From NCBI GenBank assembly GCA_018816765.1, contig JAHIUX010000046.1:1-40303 (forward strand): a DNA stretch of 40,303 nucleotides, in the 5' to 3' direction. Below are positions 1 to 7,311 of this stretch, one piece after another; position 1 is the stretch's first letter; the number at the start of each line of letters is the position of its first letter. This DNA comes from Bacteroidota bacterium (GTDB lineage: Bacteria > Bacteroidota > Bacteroidia > Bacteroidales > F082). The position numbers were made by a program, and so were the translations under genes. The notes under the pieces were generated by a model that was not told where the DNA came from, ran no database searches, and saw only the letters and a program-made list of their open reading frames with translations.

Positions 1-375
1 CGCTTGTTTAAAAAACTGGTTGATAAGTATCCGGAAGGAGAACAATATGGCATCAATAAGTTCCAGTTTGAGCAATTGAAGCTTTTTCTGCAGAACTATG
101 AGATGATGAAGGACCAGCTTACCCTTGAGATGATGGGACAGCTGAATGAGCCCATGAAGCAGATGCTGAGCATGTTTCTGAAGCAACTCAGGGAAGAACT
201 TGGCGAAGAAGCAGTTGAAATATTGCCTGAAAACCAATCCATCATCCTTGAAAACACCAGCGAGATAAACGACATTGAACGCATCGACAAGCTGCTTGCG
301 AATCCCGACCTGAGTCCTGAGCAGATCGACAAACTCCTTGACGAACGCTCACGTTTAAAAGACAAACATGCCTAG
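1..375 (+). CDS. Unknown protein, 5'-truncated by window edge
   Basis: The frame is open from base 1, so the gene almost certainly begins upstream; the first possible start inside the window is a TTG at 4. The visible part is about 124 residues, strongly charged and helical, with no signal peptide or membrane segment. The end of the protein carries a repeated pattern of Asp-Lys-Leu-Leu followed by Glu/Arg residues (roughly the last 30 residues), which suggests a coiled coil or helical hairpin. The thioredoxin gene follows after 44 bases on the same strand, so the two may be co-transcribed. I do not recognise a family and assign no function. Confidence 0.6.
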   Translation, partial: RLFKKLVDKYPEGEQYGINKFQFEQLKLFLQNYEMMKDQLTLEMMGQLNEPMKQMLSMFLKQLREELGEEAVEILPENQSIILENTSEINDIERIDKLLANPDLSPEQIDKLLDERSRLKDKHA

Positions 376-419
376 CACGCTCACGCAACAGCAATTTAAA
401 GCGTGGATAAATACATCAT

Positions 420-1028
420 ATGAATTATTTTAAAAAACAATGGGTAAATTTTACCCGTAAAACCCTGCTTGGTAAACTGAGCGATATTGTCTTTGTACTG
501 TTTATCGTTGCCATGTTGGTGCCCTCAACACGGAAACAGATCAGCGCTTTTGCTGCAGGCATTATGGCAACAAGTCCGAAGGTGATCGATGAAAAACTCC
601 AGGCCAAACTCAGCCCGGATGCCTACGAATGGCAGCTGCGTGATGCCGATGGCAGGCCGGTTCAGTTTTCCGAATTTAACGGACGCCCGGTCTTTGTTAA
701 TTTTTGGGCTACCTGGTGTCCGCCCTGCATTGCCGAGATGCCTTCGATACAGAAGCTGTATGATCAGTTTGGCGATAGCGTAGCCTTTGTGCTTGTCACT
801 GATGAAGATCCCCGGCTTGTGAGTGCATTCATGAAAAAGAAGGGCTATAGCTTTCCAGTGTATCAGAACCTGTCGGCTGTTCCCGTGCAGTTTGCCTCAT
901 CCTCCATCCCGGTAACCTTTGTGGTTTCGCCCTCAGGAAATATCCTCATCAGGAAAACAGGAGCGGCGAAATGGAGCAGCAGCAGGATGGTGAAACTGAT
1001 GGACGACCTTATTGCTTCCCAACCCTGA
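420..1028 (+). CDS. Membrane-anchored TlpA/ResA-type thioredoxin-fold protein
   Basis: A 202-residue protein with one N-terminal membrane segment (about residues 21-36) and a thioredoxin fold facing the periplasm. The redox motif is Trp-Cys-Pro-Pro-Cys with Cys100 and Cys103, preceded by the typical Phe-Val-Asn-Phe-Trp-Ala-Thr strand, and the cis-proline is visible at Pro164 after Ser-Ile. This arrangement is that of the TlpA/ResA/DsbE family, which reduces disulfides in envelope proteins or in apocytochromes; I cannot tell the substrate here, as no cytochrome biogenesis genes are in the window. The start at 420 places the basic residues ahead of the membrane segment. It follows the unknown gene by 44 bases and is 93 bases ahead of the beta-barrel gene. 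Confidence 0.88.
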   Translation: MNYFKKQWVNFTRKTLLGKLSDIVFVLFIVAMLVPSTRKQISAFAAGIMATSPKVIDEKLQAKLSPDAYEWQLRDADGRPVQFSEFNGRPVFVNFWATWCPPCIAEMPSIQKLYDQFGDSVAFVLVTDEDPRLVSAFMKKKGYSFPVYQNLSAVPVQFASSSIPVTFVVSPSGNILIRKTGAAKWSSSRMVKLMDDLIASQP

Positions 1029-1069
1029 TCAAAACCGCTTATTTTTATACAGCCTGCACCGTTATTTCG

Positions 1070-1077
1070 TATTTTTG
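1070..1077 (+). promoter_or_regulatory. Bacteroidota-type -7 element (TATTTTTG) before outer-membrane barrel gene
   Basis: The octamer fits TAnnTTTG, the -7 consensus of the primary Bacteroidota sigma factor. Transcription would begin near 1084, giving a leader of about 38 bases before the gene at 1122. I see no good -33 TTTG at the expected spacing, so the call rests on the -7 element and position. Confidence 0.4.
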
Positions 1078-1121
1078 TCAGGATATTCAATTGTTCAGCG
1101 ACCTAATAAATACGCTCTGCC

Positions 1122-1784
1122 ATGAAAAAAGCCGCCTTACTGATTTCTTTCTTGTTGATGATTAGTTATTTACAGGCACAGGTACTTACTGCCAACACCA
1201 GTAAAAAATTCACAGTGGGTTTCGACCTGTTCAATGATTTCTGGATGGGACAACCCGACGGGATGAAGGCCCGCACCATCAACCAGGGCTTCAATGTGTT
1301 CGGAACCTATAACTTCGACCTGGTTGAAAGTGGCGCCCACACCTTTTCGGCTGGTATTGGGATTCGCAACAACCAACTGTATTCGAATATGAAAATCAAT
1401 GATATTAAAGCTGATACCATTGTTTTTTCGAAAATCACCTACAATTACAAACGCAGCAAACTGCATGTTGTGTACCTCGATTTTCCTTTCGAATTTCGCT
1501 TCAGGTTCGACAACAAATGGAAACTGGGTGTGGGCTTTAAGCTGGGCATCAACATCGACAGCAAAACAAAATATGTGGGCGACATCACCGCTACCGGACC
1601 GCGTATGACGCAGAAGTACAAAAAGGTGAGTGAGATTGAAAAATACACCTTTGGACCAACCCTGCGCCTTGGCTACAAGTGGATCAGTGTATTTGCCTAT
1701 TATCAGCCAACACATGTGTTTACAGAAAACCTGGGTCCCGATCTCTATCCCATTTCTGTGGGGATCACCCTGAGTCCGTTCTGA
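1122..1784 (+). CDS. Outer-membrane beta-barrel protein (OMP_b-brl_2/PorT-like)
   Basis: A 220-residue protein with a classic signal peptide (hydrophobic residues 4-16, cleavage expected after Ala-Gln at about residue 20). The mature part alternates polar and hydrophobic residues in strands of barrel type, with aromatic girdles, and ends in Phe, the usual C-terminal signature for outer-membrane assembly. Length and pattern fit the small 8-stranded barrels common in Bacteroidota (PF13568-like). These often have no defined substrate, so I give no specific role. It stands alone, with its own predicted promoter at 1070-1077, and converges on the PAP2-like gene. Confidence 0.75.
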   Translation: MKKAALLISFLLMISYLQAQVLTANTSKKFTVGFDLFNDFWMGQPDGMKARTINQGFNVFGTYNFDLVESGAHTFSAGIGIRNNQLYSNMKINDIKADTIVFSKITYNYKRSKLHVVYLDFPFEFRFRFDNKWKLGVGFKLGINIDSKTKYVGDITATGPRMTQKYKKVSEIEKYTFGPTLRLGYKWISVFAYYQPTHVFTENLGPDLYPISVGITLSPF

Positions 1785-1831
1785 TAAACGAATAAACGCA
1801 ATTTATTAGTCAACCCCAGGCGCCTAACTGA

Positions 1832-2470
1832 TTAGAGTACAATCAGGTACAATATCGTTATGATGCCAAAACCAATGGCGTAGCCGCCATAAATCTGCAA
1901 TGGATGGTGTGCTCCGAGGCGCAGGCGCGCAAAGCCAGTAAGTCCTGACGCTAGCACCATACCGGTGATTGCCGGAAGCATGGGTTTCTCCAGTATCCAG
2001 GCAAAACACACGATGGCCGCAGTGGAACCTCCCAGGGCAAGCATATGGAGGCTTACTTTCCAGTAAACGGTGATAAACAGGCTGATGAGCCCGAGAATGG
2101 TGCCACCCAACATATAAAATGAAAATACCGGGGCAATATTGAGTTGCTTCAACAGATAATATGTCAGGTAGAAAAAAATGGCCGTGATGAGGATTGGTGC
2201 GGGGCGTTCGCGCCTGAGTTGCAGGGTCAATGAGCTGATCATCCTGATGCGGTACATTAAAAAGATCATCAGCGCAGGCAACACAAAGGTGATGGTGAGC
2301 ACAAGGGCAATCAGTGTCAATTGTGACTGAACAGGCACTTCAAACGAAGTGAAGTTGCTGTTGCGCAGCATGATAATCAATGTCCAGCAGGGAATAAACA
2401 GCGGATGAAGTACGATTGAAGTAAGCTGGGCGCTGAAGTGTTCGGCTTTTGACAGGCTGGAGGTCATCAT
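1832..2470 (-). CDS. PAP2-like integral membrane protein with degenerate active site
   Basis: A 212-residue protein with about six membrane helices. The three PAP2 phosphatase signature regions can be followed but are eroded: Arg-Arg-Glu-Arg-Pro (Arg89-Pro90) stands for the Lys-x6-Arg-Pro motif, Val-Ser-Leu-His (139-142) for Pro-Ser-Gly-His, and Arg182-x5-His188 for the third motif, but the acid expected four residues later is Gln192. PAP2 enzymes dephosphorylate lipid phosphates such as undecaprenyl pyrophosphate or phosphatidylglycerol phosphate; with these substitutions activity is uncertain. The start codon lies only 6 bases beyond the rpoN stop, so it is very likely translated from the rpoN message. 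It could instead be a non-enzymatic membrane homologue. Confidence 0.65.
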   Translation of the reverse strand: MMTSSLSKAEHFSAQLTSIVLHPLFIPCWTLIIMLRNSNFTSFEVPVQSQLTLIALVLTITFVLPALMIFLMYRIRMISSLTLQLRRERPAPILITAIFFYLTYYLLKQLNIAPVFSFYMLGGTILGLISLFITVYWKVSLHMLALGGSTAAIVCFAWILEKPMLPAITGMVLASGLTGFARLRLGAHHPLQIYGGYAIGFGIITILYLIVL

Positions 2471-2476
2471 GCAGCG

Positions 2477-3964
2477 CTAAAGTTCTTTTCTGAGGCGTGC
2501 CACGGGAATGTCGAGCTGTTCGCGGTATTTGGCCACTGTTCGCCGCGCAATGTTGTATCCCTTGTCTTTGAGGATGTCGGTGAGTTGTTCGTCGGTGAGG
2601 GGTTTGTTTTTCTCTTCGGCTTCGATGCAGTCGCTGAGTATTTTTTTGATTTCCCTTGTCGAAACTTCCTCACCCGAGTCGGTTTGCATGGCTTCGCTAA
2701 AAAAGCTCTTCAGCAGGAAGGTGCCAAAGGGTGTTTGCACATACTTGCTGTTGGCTACCCGCGAAATGGTTGAAATGTCGAGGCTCACGATTTCAGCAAT
2801 ATCCTTCAGAATCATGGGCCTGAGCTTTGTTTCATCGCCCGTCAGGAAATATTCTGATTGGTAATCCATGATGGCTTTCATGGTGTAGTACAGGGTGTTT
2901 TGACGCTGGTGTATGGCTTCGATAAACCATTTGGCTGAATCGATTTTCTGCTTAACAAACATCACGGCTTCGCGATGACCCTTGTTTTTCTTCGACTCGG
3001 AATATATTTCCAGCATCTCGGTGTAGGCCTTGTTGATCCTCAGGTCGGGAGTACTTCGGTGACTCAGCGTAAGTTCGAGATCGCCATTGTTGGTCTGGAT
3101 CAGAAAATCGGGCAGGATATATTGGTTCAGTTTCGGGTTATCGATAACCGAATTGCCTGGTTTGGGATTCAGGTTCAGAATTTCGTTCATGGTTTCCTTC
3201 AGCTGATCCTCGGTAATCTCGGCCCGTTTGATGATCTTTTCGTAATGCTTTTTGGTAAACTCGTTGAAAAACCTGTCGATCACCATGATGGGAAGGCGGT
3301 AGTCAGTTTCGGGATTTTCAAGCTGTTTCCGCCTGAGCTGAATGAGCAGACACTCCTGCAAGTTGCGCGCACCAACGCCGGGCGGATCAAAATCCTGTAT
3401 GATGGCCAGAATTTCGTTCAGCTCCTGCTTGTTGGTTTTAATGTTCATGGCAAAAAGCAGGTCGTCGCTGATTGAATCGAGTGGACGGGTGAGGTAGCCC
3501 GAATCATCCAGGTTACCAATGATATAAAGCCCTACTTTGTGTTTGCGCTCATCGAGTTTACGGTAGCCGAGCTGCTGGATGAGCATTTCCTGAAAACTCT
3601 GATCGCTGGCAAAGGGAATTTCGTGGTGTTCGTCGTCTTTGCTGCTGTTGTTCACCTGAAGGCGGTACTCGGGAATATCGTCTTCATCCATATAATCATC
3701 AAAGCTGAACTCGTCGTCAGTGCTGTCGTACTCTTCGGTATCCTCGTCAAAATCGTCGCTGTCAGTGTCGGTATCGCTGTCGGTTTCGCCTTCTATTTCT
3801 TCGTTTTCGGCGCCTTCTTCAATTTCCAGGGCAGGATTCTCCTCTATTTCCTGTTTGATGCGCTGTTCAAGGGCAATGGTTGGAATCTGCAGCAACTTCA
3901 TCAGCAGAATCTGCTGTGGAGATAGCTTTTGAAGTAACTTTTGTTGCAGTTTCTGATTTAACAT
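2477..3964 (-). CDS. rpoN: RNA polymerase sigma-54 factor
   Basis: A 495-residue sigma-54. The Gln/Leu-rich region I that contacts activators fills residues 1-45, followed by a very acidic region II linker (about 50-110) and the core-binding domain. A helix-turn-helix recognises the -12 element at about 385-410, and the RpoN box with core Ala-Arg-Arg-Thr-Val-Ala-Lys-Tyr-Arg-Glu is at about 473-482 and contacts -24. Sigma-54 holds polymerase in a closed complex until an NtrC-type AAA+ activator hydrolyses ATP. One such activator is encoded in this window at 26769, and a candidate sigma-54 promoter lies at 28317-28331. The ATG start keeps the full region I. Upstream bases 3965-4221 are AT-rich without a clear TAnnTTTG element. 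Confidence 0.97.
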   Translation of the reverse strand: MLNQKLQQKLLQKLSPQQILLMKLLQIPTIALEQRIKQEIEENPALEIEEGAENEEIEGETDSDTDTDSDDFDEDTEEYDSTDDEFSFDDYMDEDDIPEYRLQVNNSSKDDEHHEIPFASDQSFQEMLIQQLGYRKLDERKHKVGLYIIGNLDDSGYLTRPLDSISDDLLFAMNIKTNKQELNEILAIIQDFDPPGVGARNLQECLLIQLRRKQLENPETDYRLPIMVIDRFFNEFTKKHYEKIIKRAEITEDQLKETMNEILNLNPKPGNSVIDNPKLNQYILPDFLIQTNNGDLELTLSHRSTPDLRINKAYTEMLEIYSESKKNKGHREAVMFVKQKIDSAKWFIEAIHQRQNTLYYTMKAIMDYQSEYFLTGDETKLRPMILKDIAEIVSLDISTISRVANSKYVQTPFGTFLLKSFFSEAMQTDSGEEVSTREIKKILSDCIEAEEKNKPLTDEQLTDILKDKGYNIARRTVAKYREQLDIPVARLRKEL

Positions 3965-4221
3965 AGCCTGATCGCATCAATTTGGAAGCCGTAAAATGTA
4001 ATTATGCCGGTCAACAATTCAAGCACGAATGTACAAAAAAATGAATGATACTATTTTTACCTCTGCTAAAAAAACACGCCTGATTGCAAAGACGAACAAG
4101 CCTTTTAGTGTTCTTATTGCAAGAAAAACAGCTGTTAATGAACAATATACGAAAAAAAGATATTAAGTCAGGCTGTTAGTAAAACAAAGGACCGGGCCAG
4201 CATTTCAGCCAAGGGTCGCGA

Positions 4222-5661
4222 CTAAAACTCAAGGTTAAGCGGTGTCCTTGGAAATGGGATCACATCCCTGATGTTCCCCATGCCAGTGATAAACAGCATC
4301 AGCCTTTCGAATCCCAGGCCATAACCTGCGTGGGGAACTGTGCCGAATTTTCTGGTTTCGAGGTACCACCACATCGATTCAAGCGGGATGTGCATTTCGT
4401 GCATGCGGTTCAGGAGCTTATCGTAGTTTTCTTCGCGCTGCGAACCGCCAATGATTTCGCCGATGCCGGGAAACAGCACGTCCATGGCCCTTACGGTTTT
4501 GCCATCTTCATTCTGTTTCATATAAAATGCCTTGATCTCCTTGGGATAATCAGTCAGTATGACGGGTTTTTTGAAATGTTTCTCAACGAGGTAGCGCTCA
4601 TGTTCCGACTGCAGATCAGCGCCCCAGCCCTGGATCGGGTAAATGAATTTCCCTTTTTTGTTGGGCTGCGAGTTTTTCAAAATATCGATGGCTTCGGTAT
4701 AGGTCAGGCGTTCGAAGTCATTTTCGAGCACAAAGCTGAGTTTGCTGATGAGTTCCATTGATTTCTCTTCAGCCTTTTTATTCTTTTCCTCCTCTTCGAG
4801 CCGCTTACTCAGGAAGGTAAGGTCATCAAAACAATTGTCGAGGGCATACTTGATCAGGTATTTAAGCATTTCCTCAGCCAGGTCCATATTGTCGACAATA
4901 TCATTGAAGGCCACCTCGGGTTCAATCATCCAGAATTCAGCCAGGTGGCGCGAGGTGTTTGAGTTTTCGGCGCGGAAGGTAGGCCCGAAGGTGTACACCT
5001 TGGAAAGGGCCATGGCTGCAAGCTCTGCTTCGAGCTGCCCCGATACGGTGAGGTTTGCGGCCTTGCCAAAAAAGTCCTGCGAAAAGTCGATGCTGCCTTC
5101 GGCATTGCGCGGCAGCTTGTCGAGGTGCATGGTGGTCACCTGAAACATTTCGCCGGCACCTTCAGCATCCGACCCGGTGATGATGGGCGAGTGGATGTTA
5201 AAAAAACCCTTGTCGTTAAAGAACTTATGGATGGCAAAAGTCATGGCATGGCGCAGTCGGCTCACGGCACTAAAGGTGCTGGTACGAAAACGCAGATGGG
5301 CTTTCTCGCGCAGAAATTCGAGCGAATGTTTCTTGGGCTGCAATGGATATTCGTCGGGGTTGGCAGCGCCGAGCAAGGTGATGTCGCGTACGCTTAACTC
5401 AACCTTCTGTCCACTGCCCGCCGACGGAATCAGCAGACCTGTGGCCGAAACAGCGGCACCCGTGTGCATGTTTGCCAGTGCGGTCTCGGCAATGACATCA
5501 AGGTCCACCACCAGCTGAAGGTTGTTGATGGTTGAGCCATCGTTAAGGGCAATAAAGGCAACGTTTTTGCTGCCGCGCTTGGTGCGCACCCAGCCTTTAA
5601 CAGTGATCTCTTTTTCGTAGTCCTGCATCAACAGGGCTTCTTTTATTTCGGTACGTTTCAA
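4222..5661 (-). CDS. asnS: Asparaginyl-tRNA synthetase
   Basis: A 479-residue class IIb synthetase that charges tRNA-Asn with asparagine using ATP. An OB-fold anticodon-binding domain occupies about residues 17-105. Class II motif 2 is visible as Phe-Arg-Ala-Glu-Asn-Ser followed by the helix ending in Phe-Trp-Met-Ile-Glu-Pro-Glu, and motif 3 as Gly448-Leu-Gly-Phe-Glu-Arg453 near the C-terminus, followed by Asp-Val-Ile-Pro-Phe-Pro-Arg. The Asn-specific Arg-His-Leu-Ala-Glu-Phe pattern and full family length support AsnRS over AspRS. It is 257 bases upstream of rpoN on the same strand, and probably a separate unit. Confidence 0.97.
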   Translation of the reverse strand: MKRTEIKEALLMQDYEKEITVKGWVRTKRGSKNVAFIALNDGSTINNLQLVVDLDVIAETALANMHTGAAVSATGLLIPSAGSGQKVELSVRDITLLGAANPDEYPLQPKKHSLEFLREKAHLRFRTSTFSAVSRLRHAMTFAIHKFFNDKGFFNIHSPIITGSDAEGAGEMFQVTTMHLDKLPRNAEGSIDFSQDFFGKAANLTVSGQLEAELAAMALSKVYTFGPTFRAENSNTSRHLAEFWMIEPEVAFNDIVDNMDLAEEMLKYLIKYALDNCFDDLTFLSKRLEEEEKNKKAEEKSMELISKLSFVLENDFERLTYTEAIDILKNSQPNKKGKFIYPIQGWGADLQSEHERYLVEKHFKKPVILTDYPKEIKAFYMKQNEDGKTVRAMDVLFPGIGEIIGGSQREENYDKLLNRMHEMHIPLESMWWYLETRKFGTVPHAGYGLGFERLMLFITGMGNIRDVIPFPRTPLNLEF

Positions 5662-5929
5662 GGTGATAAGGTATTGGATTCAAAAAAAAAGTGATGCAAA
5701 AAAACGAAAATTTATGCGTTTATGATTCAAAAAGATTGGCGCATTAGCTCAATATTATTATAACAGCATGATAATTAGCGCGATAATTATTGCAGCACAA
5801 GCCAGGACCAGCTGCAAAATCAACGCTTATTTGGGGGTGATCAAGCCTGGTTGCGCCAAATTGATCAGTGGCGTTCAGTTTCACAATCGGCTTATGAAAA
5901 CAGCTGAAATTGAAAACGGATGAACCCAA

Positions 5930-5952
5930 ATTACGCATTGGGGATGCGTAAT
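5930..5952. repeat. Perfect 9-bp inverted repeat, 5-base loop
   Basis: The arms ATTACGCAT and ATGCGTAAT flank the loop TGGGG. It lies 185 bases upstream of the DAHP synthase start, outside any gene, and is not followed by a T-run in either direction, so it is not an obvious terminator. It could be a protein-binding site or part of a dispersed repeat. Confidence 0.45.
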
Positions 5953-6069
5953 CGCCTAAAAGTTTGTAATTCGGTTTGCCAGTGCAAACTTCAAACAAAC
6001 TTTATGTCGGGATGATCCCAACTAAATCAGATAGTTCGGCTTTTCAAGCCTCCTACTGATTAATTTGGG

Positions 6070-6101
6070 ATGAAACAATCGCCTGCATAAGATTGTTTCA
6101 T
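6070..6101. promoter_or_regulatory. Perfect 11-bp inverted repeat overlapping the promoter of the DAHP synthase/chorismate mutase gene
   Basis: The arms ATGAAACAATC and GATTGTTTCAT are exactly complementary with a 10-base spacer. The right arm contains TTTC at 6096-6099, which sits 19 bases ahead of the -7 element at 6119-6126, where a -33 element is expected. If this promoter is used, the repeat is not transcribed and is better explained as a DNA operator than as an RNA attenuator. An aromatic-amino-acid-responsive repressor would make sense, but no regulator is visible nearby. Confidence 0.5.
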
Positions 6102-6118
6102 GGCGGAAGGCAAAGCAC

Positions 6119-6126
6119 TATCTTTG
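6119..6126 (+). promoter_or_regulatory. Bacteroidota -7 element TATCTTTG of the DAHP synthase gene
   Basis: The octamer matches TAnnTTTG and is followed by C. With TTTC at 6096-6099 as -33, the spacing is 19, within the usual range. The start of transcription would be near 6131-6134, only a few bases before the ATG at 6137, so the message would be almost leaderless. Confidence 0.55.
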
Positions 6127-6136
6127 CATCGGATAT

Positions 6137-7252
6137 ATGACACCAAAACACGACATTCAGGCTTTCAGCGACTGGCTTCCTGCCGGTGAAGCGCCGTTCA
6201 TTATCAGTGGACCATGCAGTGCTGAAAGTGAGGAGCAGGTGATGCTGACGGCCCATCAGCTGAAACAGATCAGCCAGGTAAAGGTATACCGCGCTGGAAT
6301 CTGGAAGCCGCGCACACGGCCAAACGATTTTGAAGGGGCCGGAGTGAAGGCCCTGACATGGCTTCAGCGGGTGAAACAGGAAACTGGATTGTTGTTGTCC
6401 GTTGAAGTAGCCAATCCTTATCATGTGGAGCAGGCGCTCGCGCATGGCATTGATATGTTGTGGATAGGTGCGCGCACTGTAGTCAACCCGTTTTCGGTGC
6501 AGGAACTCGCTGATGTGCTCAAAGGTGTTGATATTCCGGTGCTAGTAAAAAATCCGCTTACACCCGACCTGAAATTGTGGCTTGGAGCGCTTGAGCGCAT
6601 CAACAAGGCCGGTATCAGCAAGCTGGCCGCCATCCACAGGGGCTTTCATTATTTCGAGAAATCGCCCTACCGCAATGCCCCCATGTGGGAAATACCGATT
6701 GAACTGAAACGGCTCGTTCCTGGCCTGGCTGTTATCACCGACATCAGCCACATCTGCGGAAGGCGCGACCTGTTGCAGCTCATTGCACAAAAAGCCCTCG
6801 ACCTTGAAACCAACGGACTGATGATCGAAAGCCACTTTGATCCCGACAATGCACTCACCGATGCTTCGCAGCAAATAACACCCGCCAGCCTGCATGAAAT
6901 GATCAATAACCTGATTATCAGAAAAAAAACTGGTAGCATCGCATTCGAATACAAGCTGGAAGAACTCAGAACGGAAATTGATAAAATTGACGGTGAAATG
7001 CTCAATCTGTTGGCCAGGCGAATGGAAGTGATCGAAGAAATTGGCACTTACAAGAAGGAAAACAACATCACCATACTACAACTCAAGCGGTGGCAGCATA
7101 TCATTGAGGATCGCCTGGCCATAGGCACGCACCTCGGACTCAATAAAAAGTTCCTGCTCCAGCTGCTCGAGCTGGTTCATGAAGCCTCGATACAGATTCA
7201 AACACAGATATTTAACCGGCCAAACCGTAATACTGAAAACGGAAGCGCATAG
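6137..7252 (+). CDS. Bifunctional 3-deoxy-7-phosphoheptulonate (DAHP) synthase / chorismate mutase type II
   Basis: A 371-residue fusion enzyme. Residues about 10-250 are a KDOP-synthase-like (type I-beta) DAHP synthase barrel, with Gly-Pro-Cys-Ser-Ala-Glu at 25-30, the Lys-Pro-Arg-Thr-Arg-Pro phosphate/PEP loop at about 56-61, and the Val-Lys-Asn-Pro strand; it condenses PEP and erythrose-4-phosphate to open the shikimate pathway. Residues about 272-360 are an all-helical AroQ chorismate mutase (Leu-Arg-x-Glu-Ile-Asp-x-Ile-Asp at the first helix) that makes prephenate. The fusion couples the first common and the first Phe/Tyr-branch step and is typical in Bacteroidota, where the mutase domain can confer feedback control. 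It is monocistronic here, with an inverted repeat over its promoter. Confidence 0.95.
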   Translation: MTPKHDIQAFSDWLPAGEAPFIISGPCSAESEEQVMLTAHQLKQISQVKVYRAGIWKPRTRPNDFEGAGVKALTWLQRVKQETGLLLSVEVANPYHVEQALAHGIDMLWIGARTVVNPFSVQELADVLKGVDIPVLVKNPLTPDLKLWLGALERINKAGISKLAAIHRGFHYFEKSPYRNAPMWEIPIELKRLVPGLAVITDISHICGRRDLLQLIAQKALDLETNGLMIESHFDPDNALTDASQQITPASLHEMINNLIIRKKTGSIAFEYKLEELRTEIDKIDGEMLNLLARRMEVIEEIGTYKKENNITILQLKRWQHIIEDRLAIGTHLGLNKKFLLQLLELVHEASIQIQTQIFNRPNRNTENGSA

Positions 7253-7311
7253 GTTGAAGCATGATTCATGGTGAAACCAAACATAGGTGAACCCTTTCAA
7301 CATTTCAATTC

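Larger units (their letters stand above)
5662..6136. other. 475-base intergenic region between divergent asnS and DAHP synthase gene
   Basis: No convincing gene is present; the open frame at 5744-5998 on the minus strand has no family features. The region holds an 8-base direct repeat GATAATTA twice separated by GCGC (5770-5789), a 9-bp hairpin at 5930-5952, a small dyad GGGAT-G-ATCCC at 6009-6019, and the promoter/operator set at 6070-6126 described separately. A tRNA-like D-arm string occurs at 5738-5750 but no tRNA follows. Confidence 0.6.

Noticed and set aside
5738-5750. String resembling a tRNA D-arm (GCATTAGCTC)
   Set aside because: No acceptor-stem complement, anticodon stem or TTC-containing T-arm follows within 80 bases.
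5744-5998. 84-residue minus-strand open frame between asnS and the DAHP synthase gene
   Set aside because: It lacks protein-like composition, a promoter or a recognisable family, and it runs through a hairpin.
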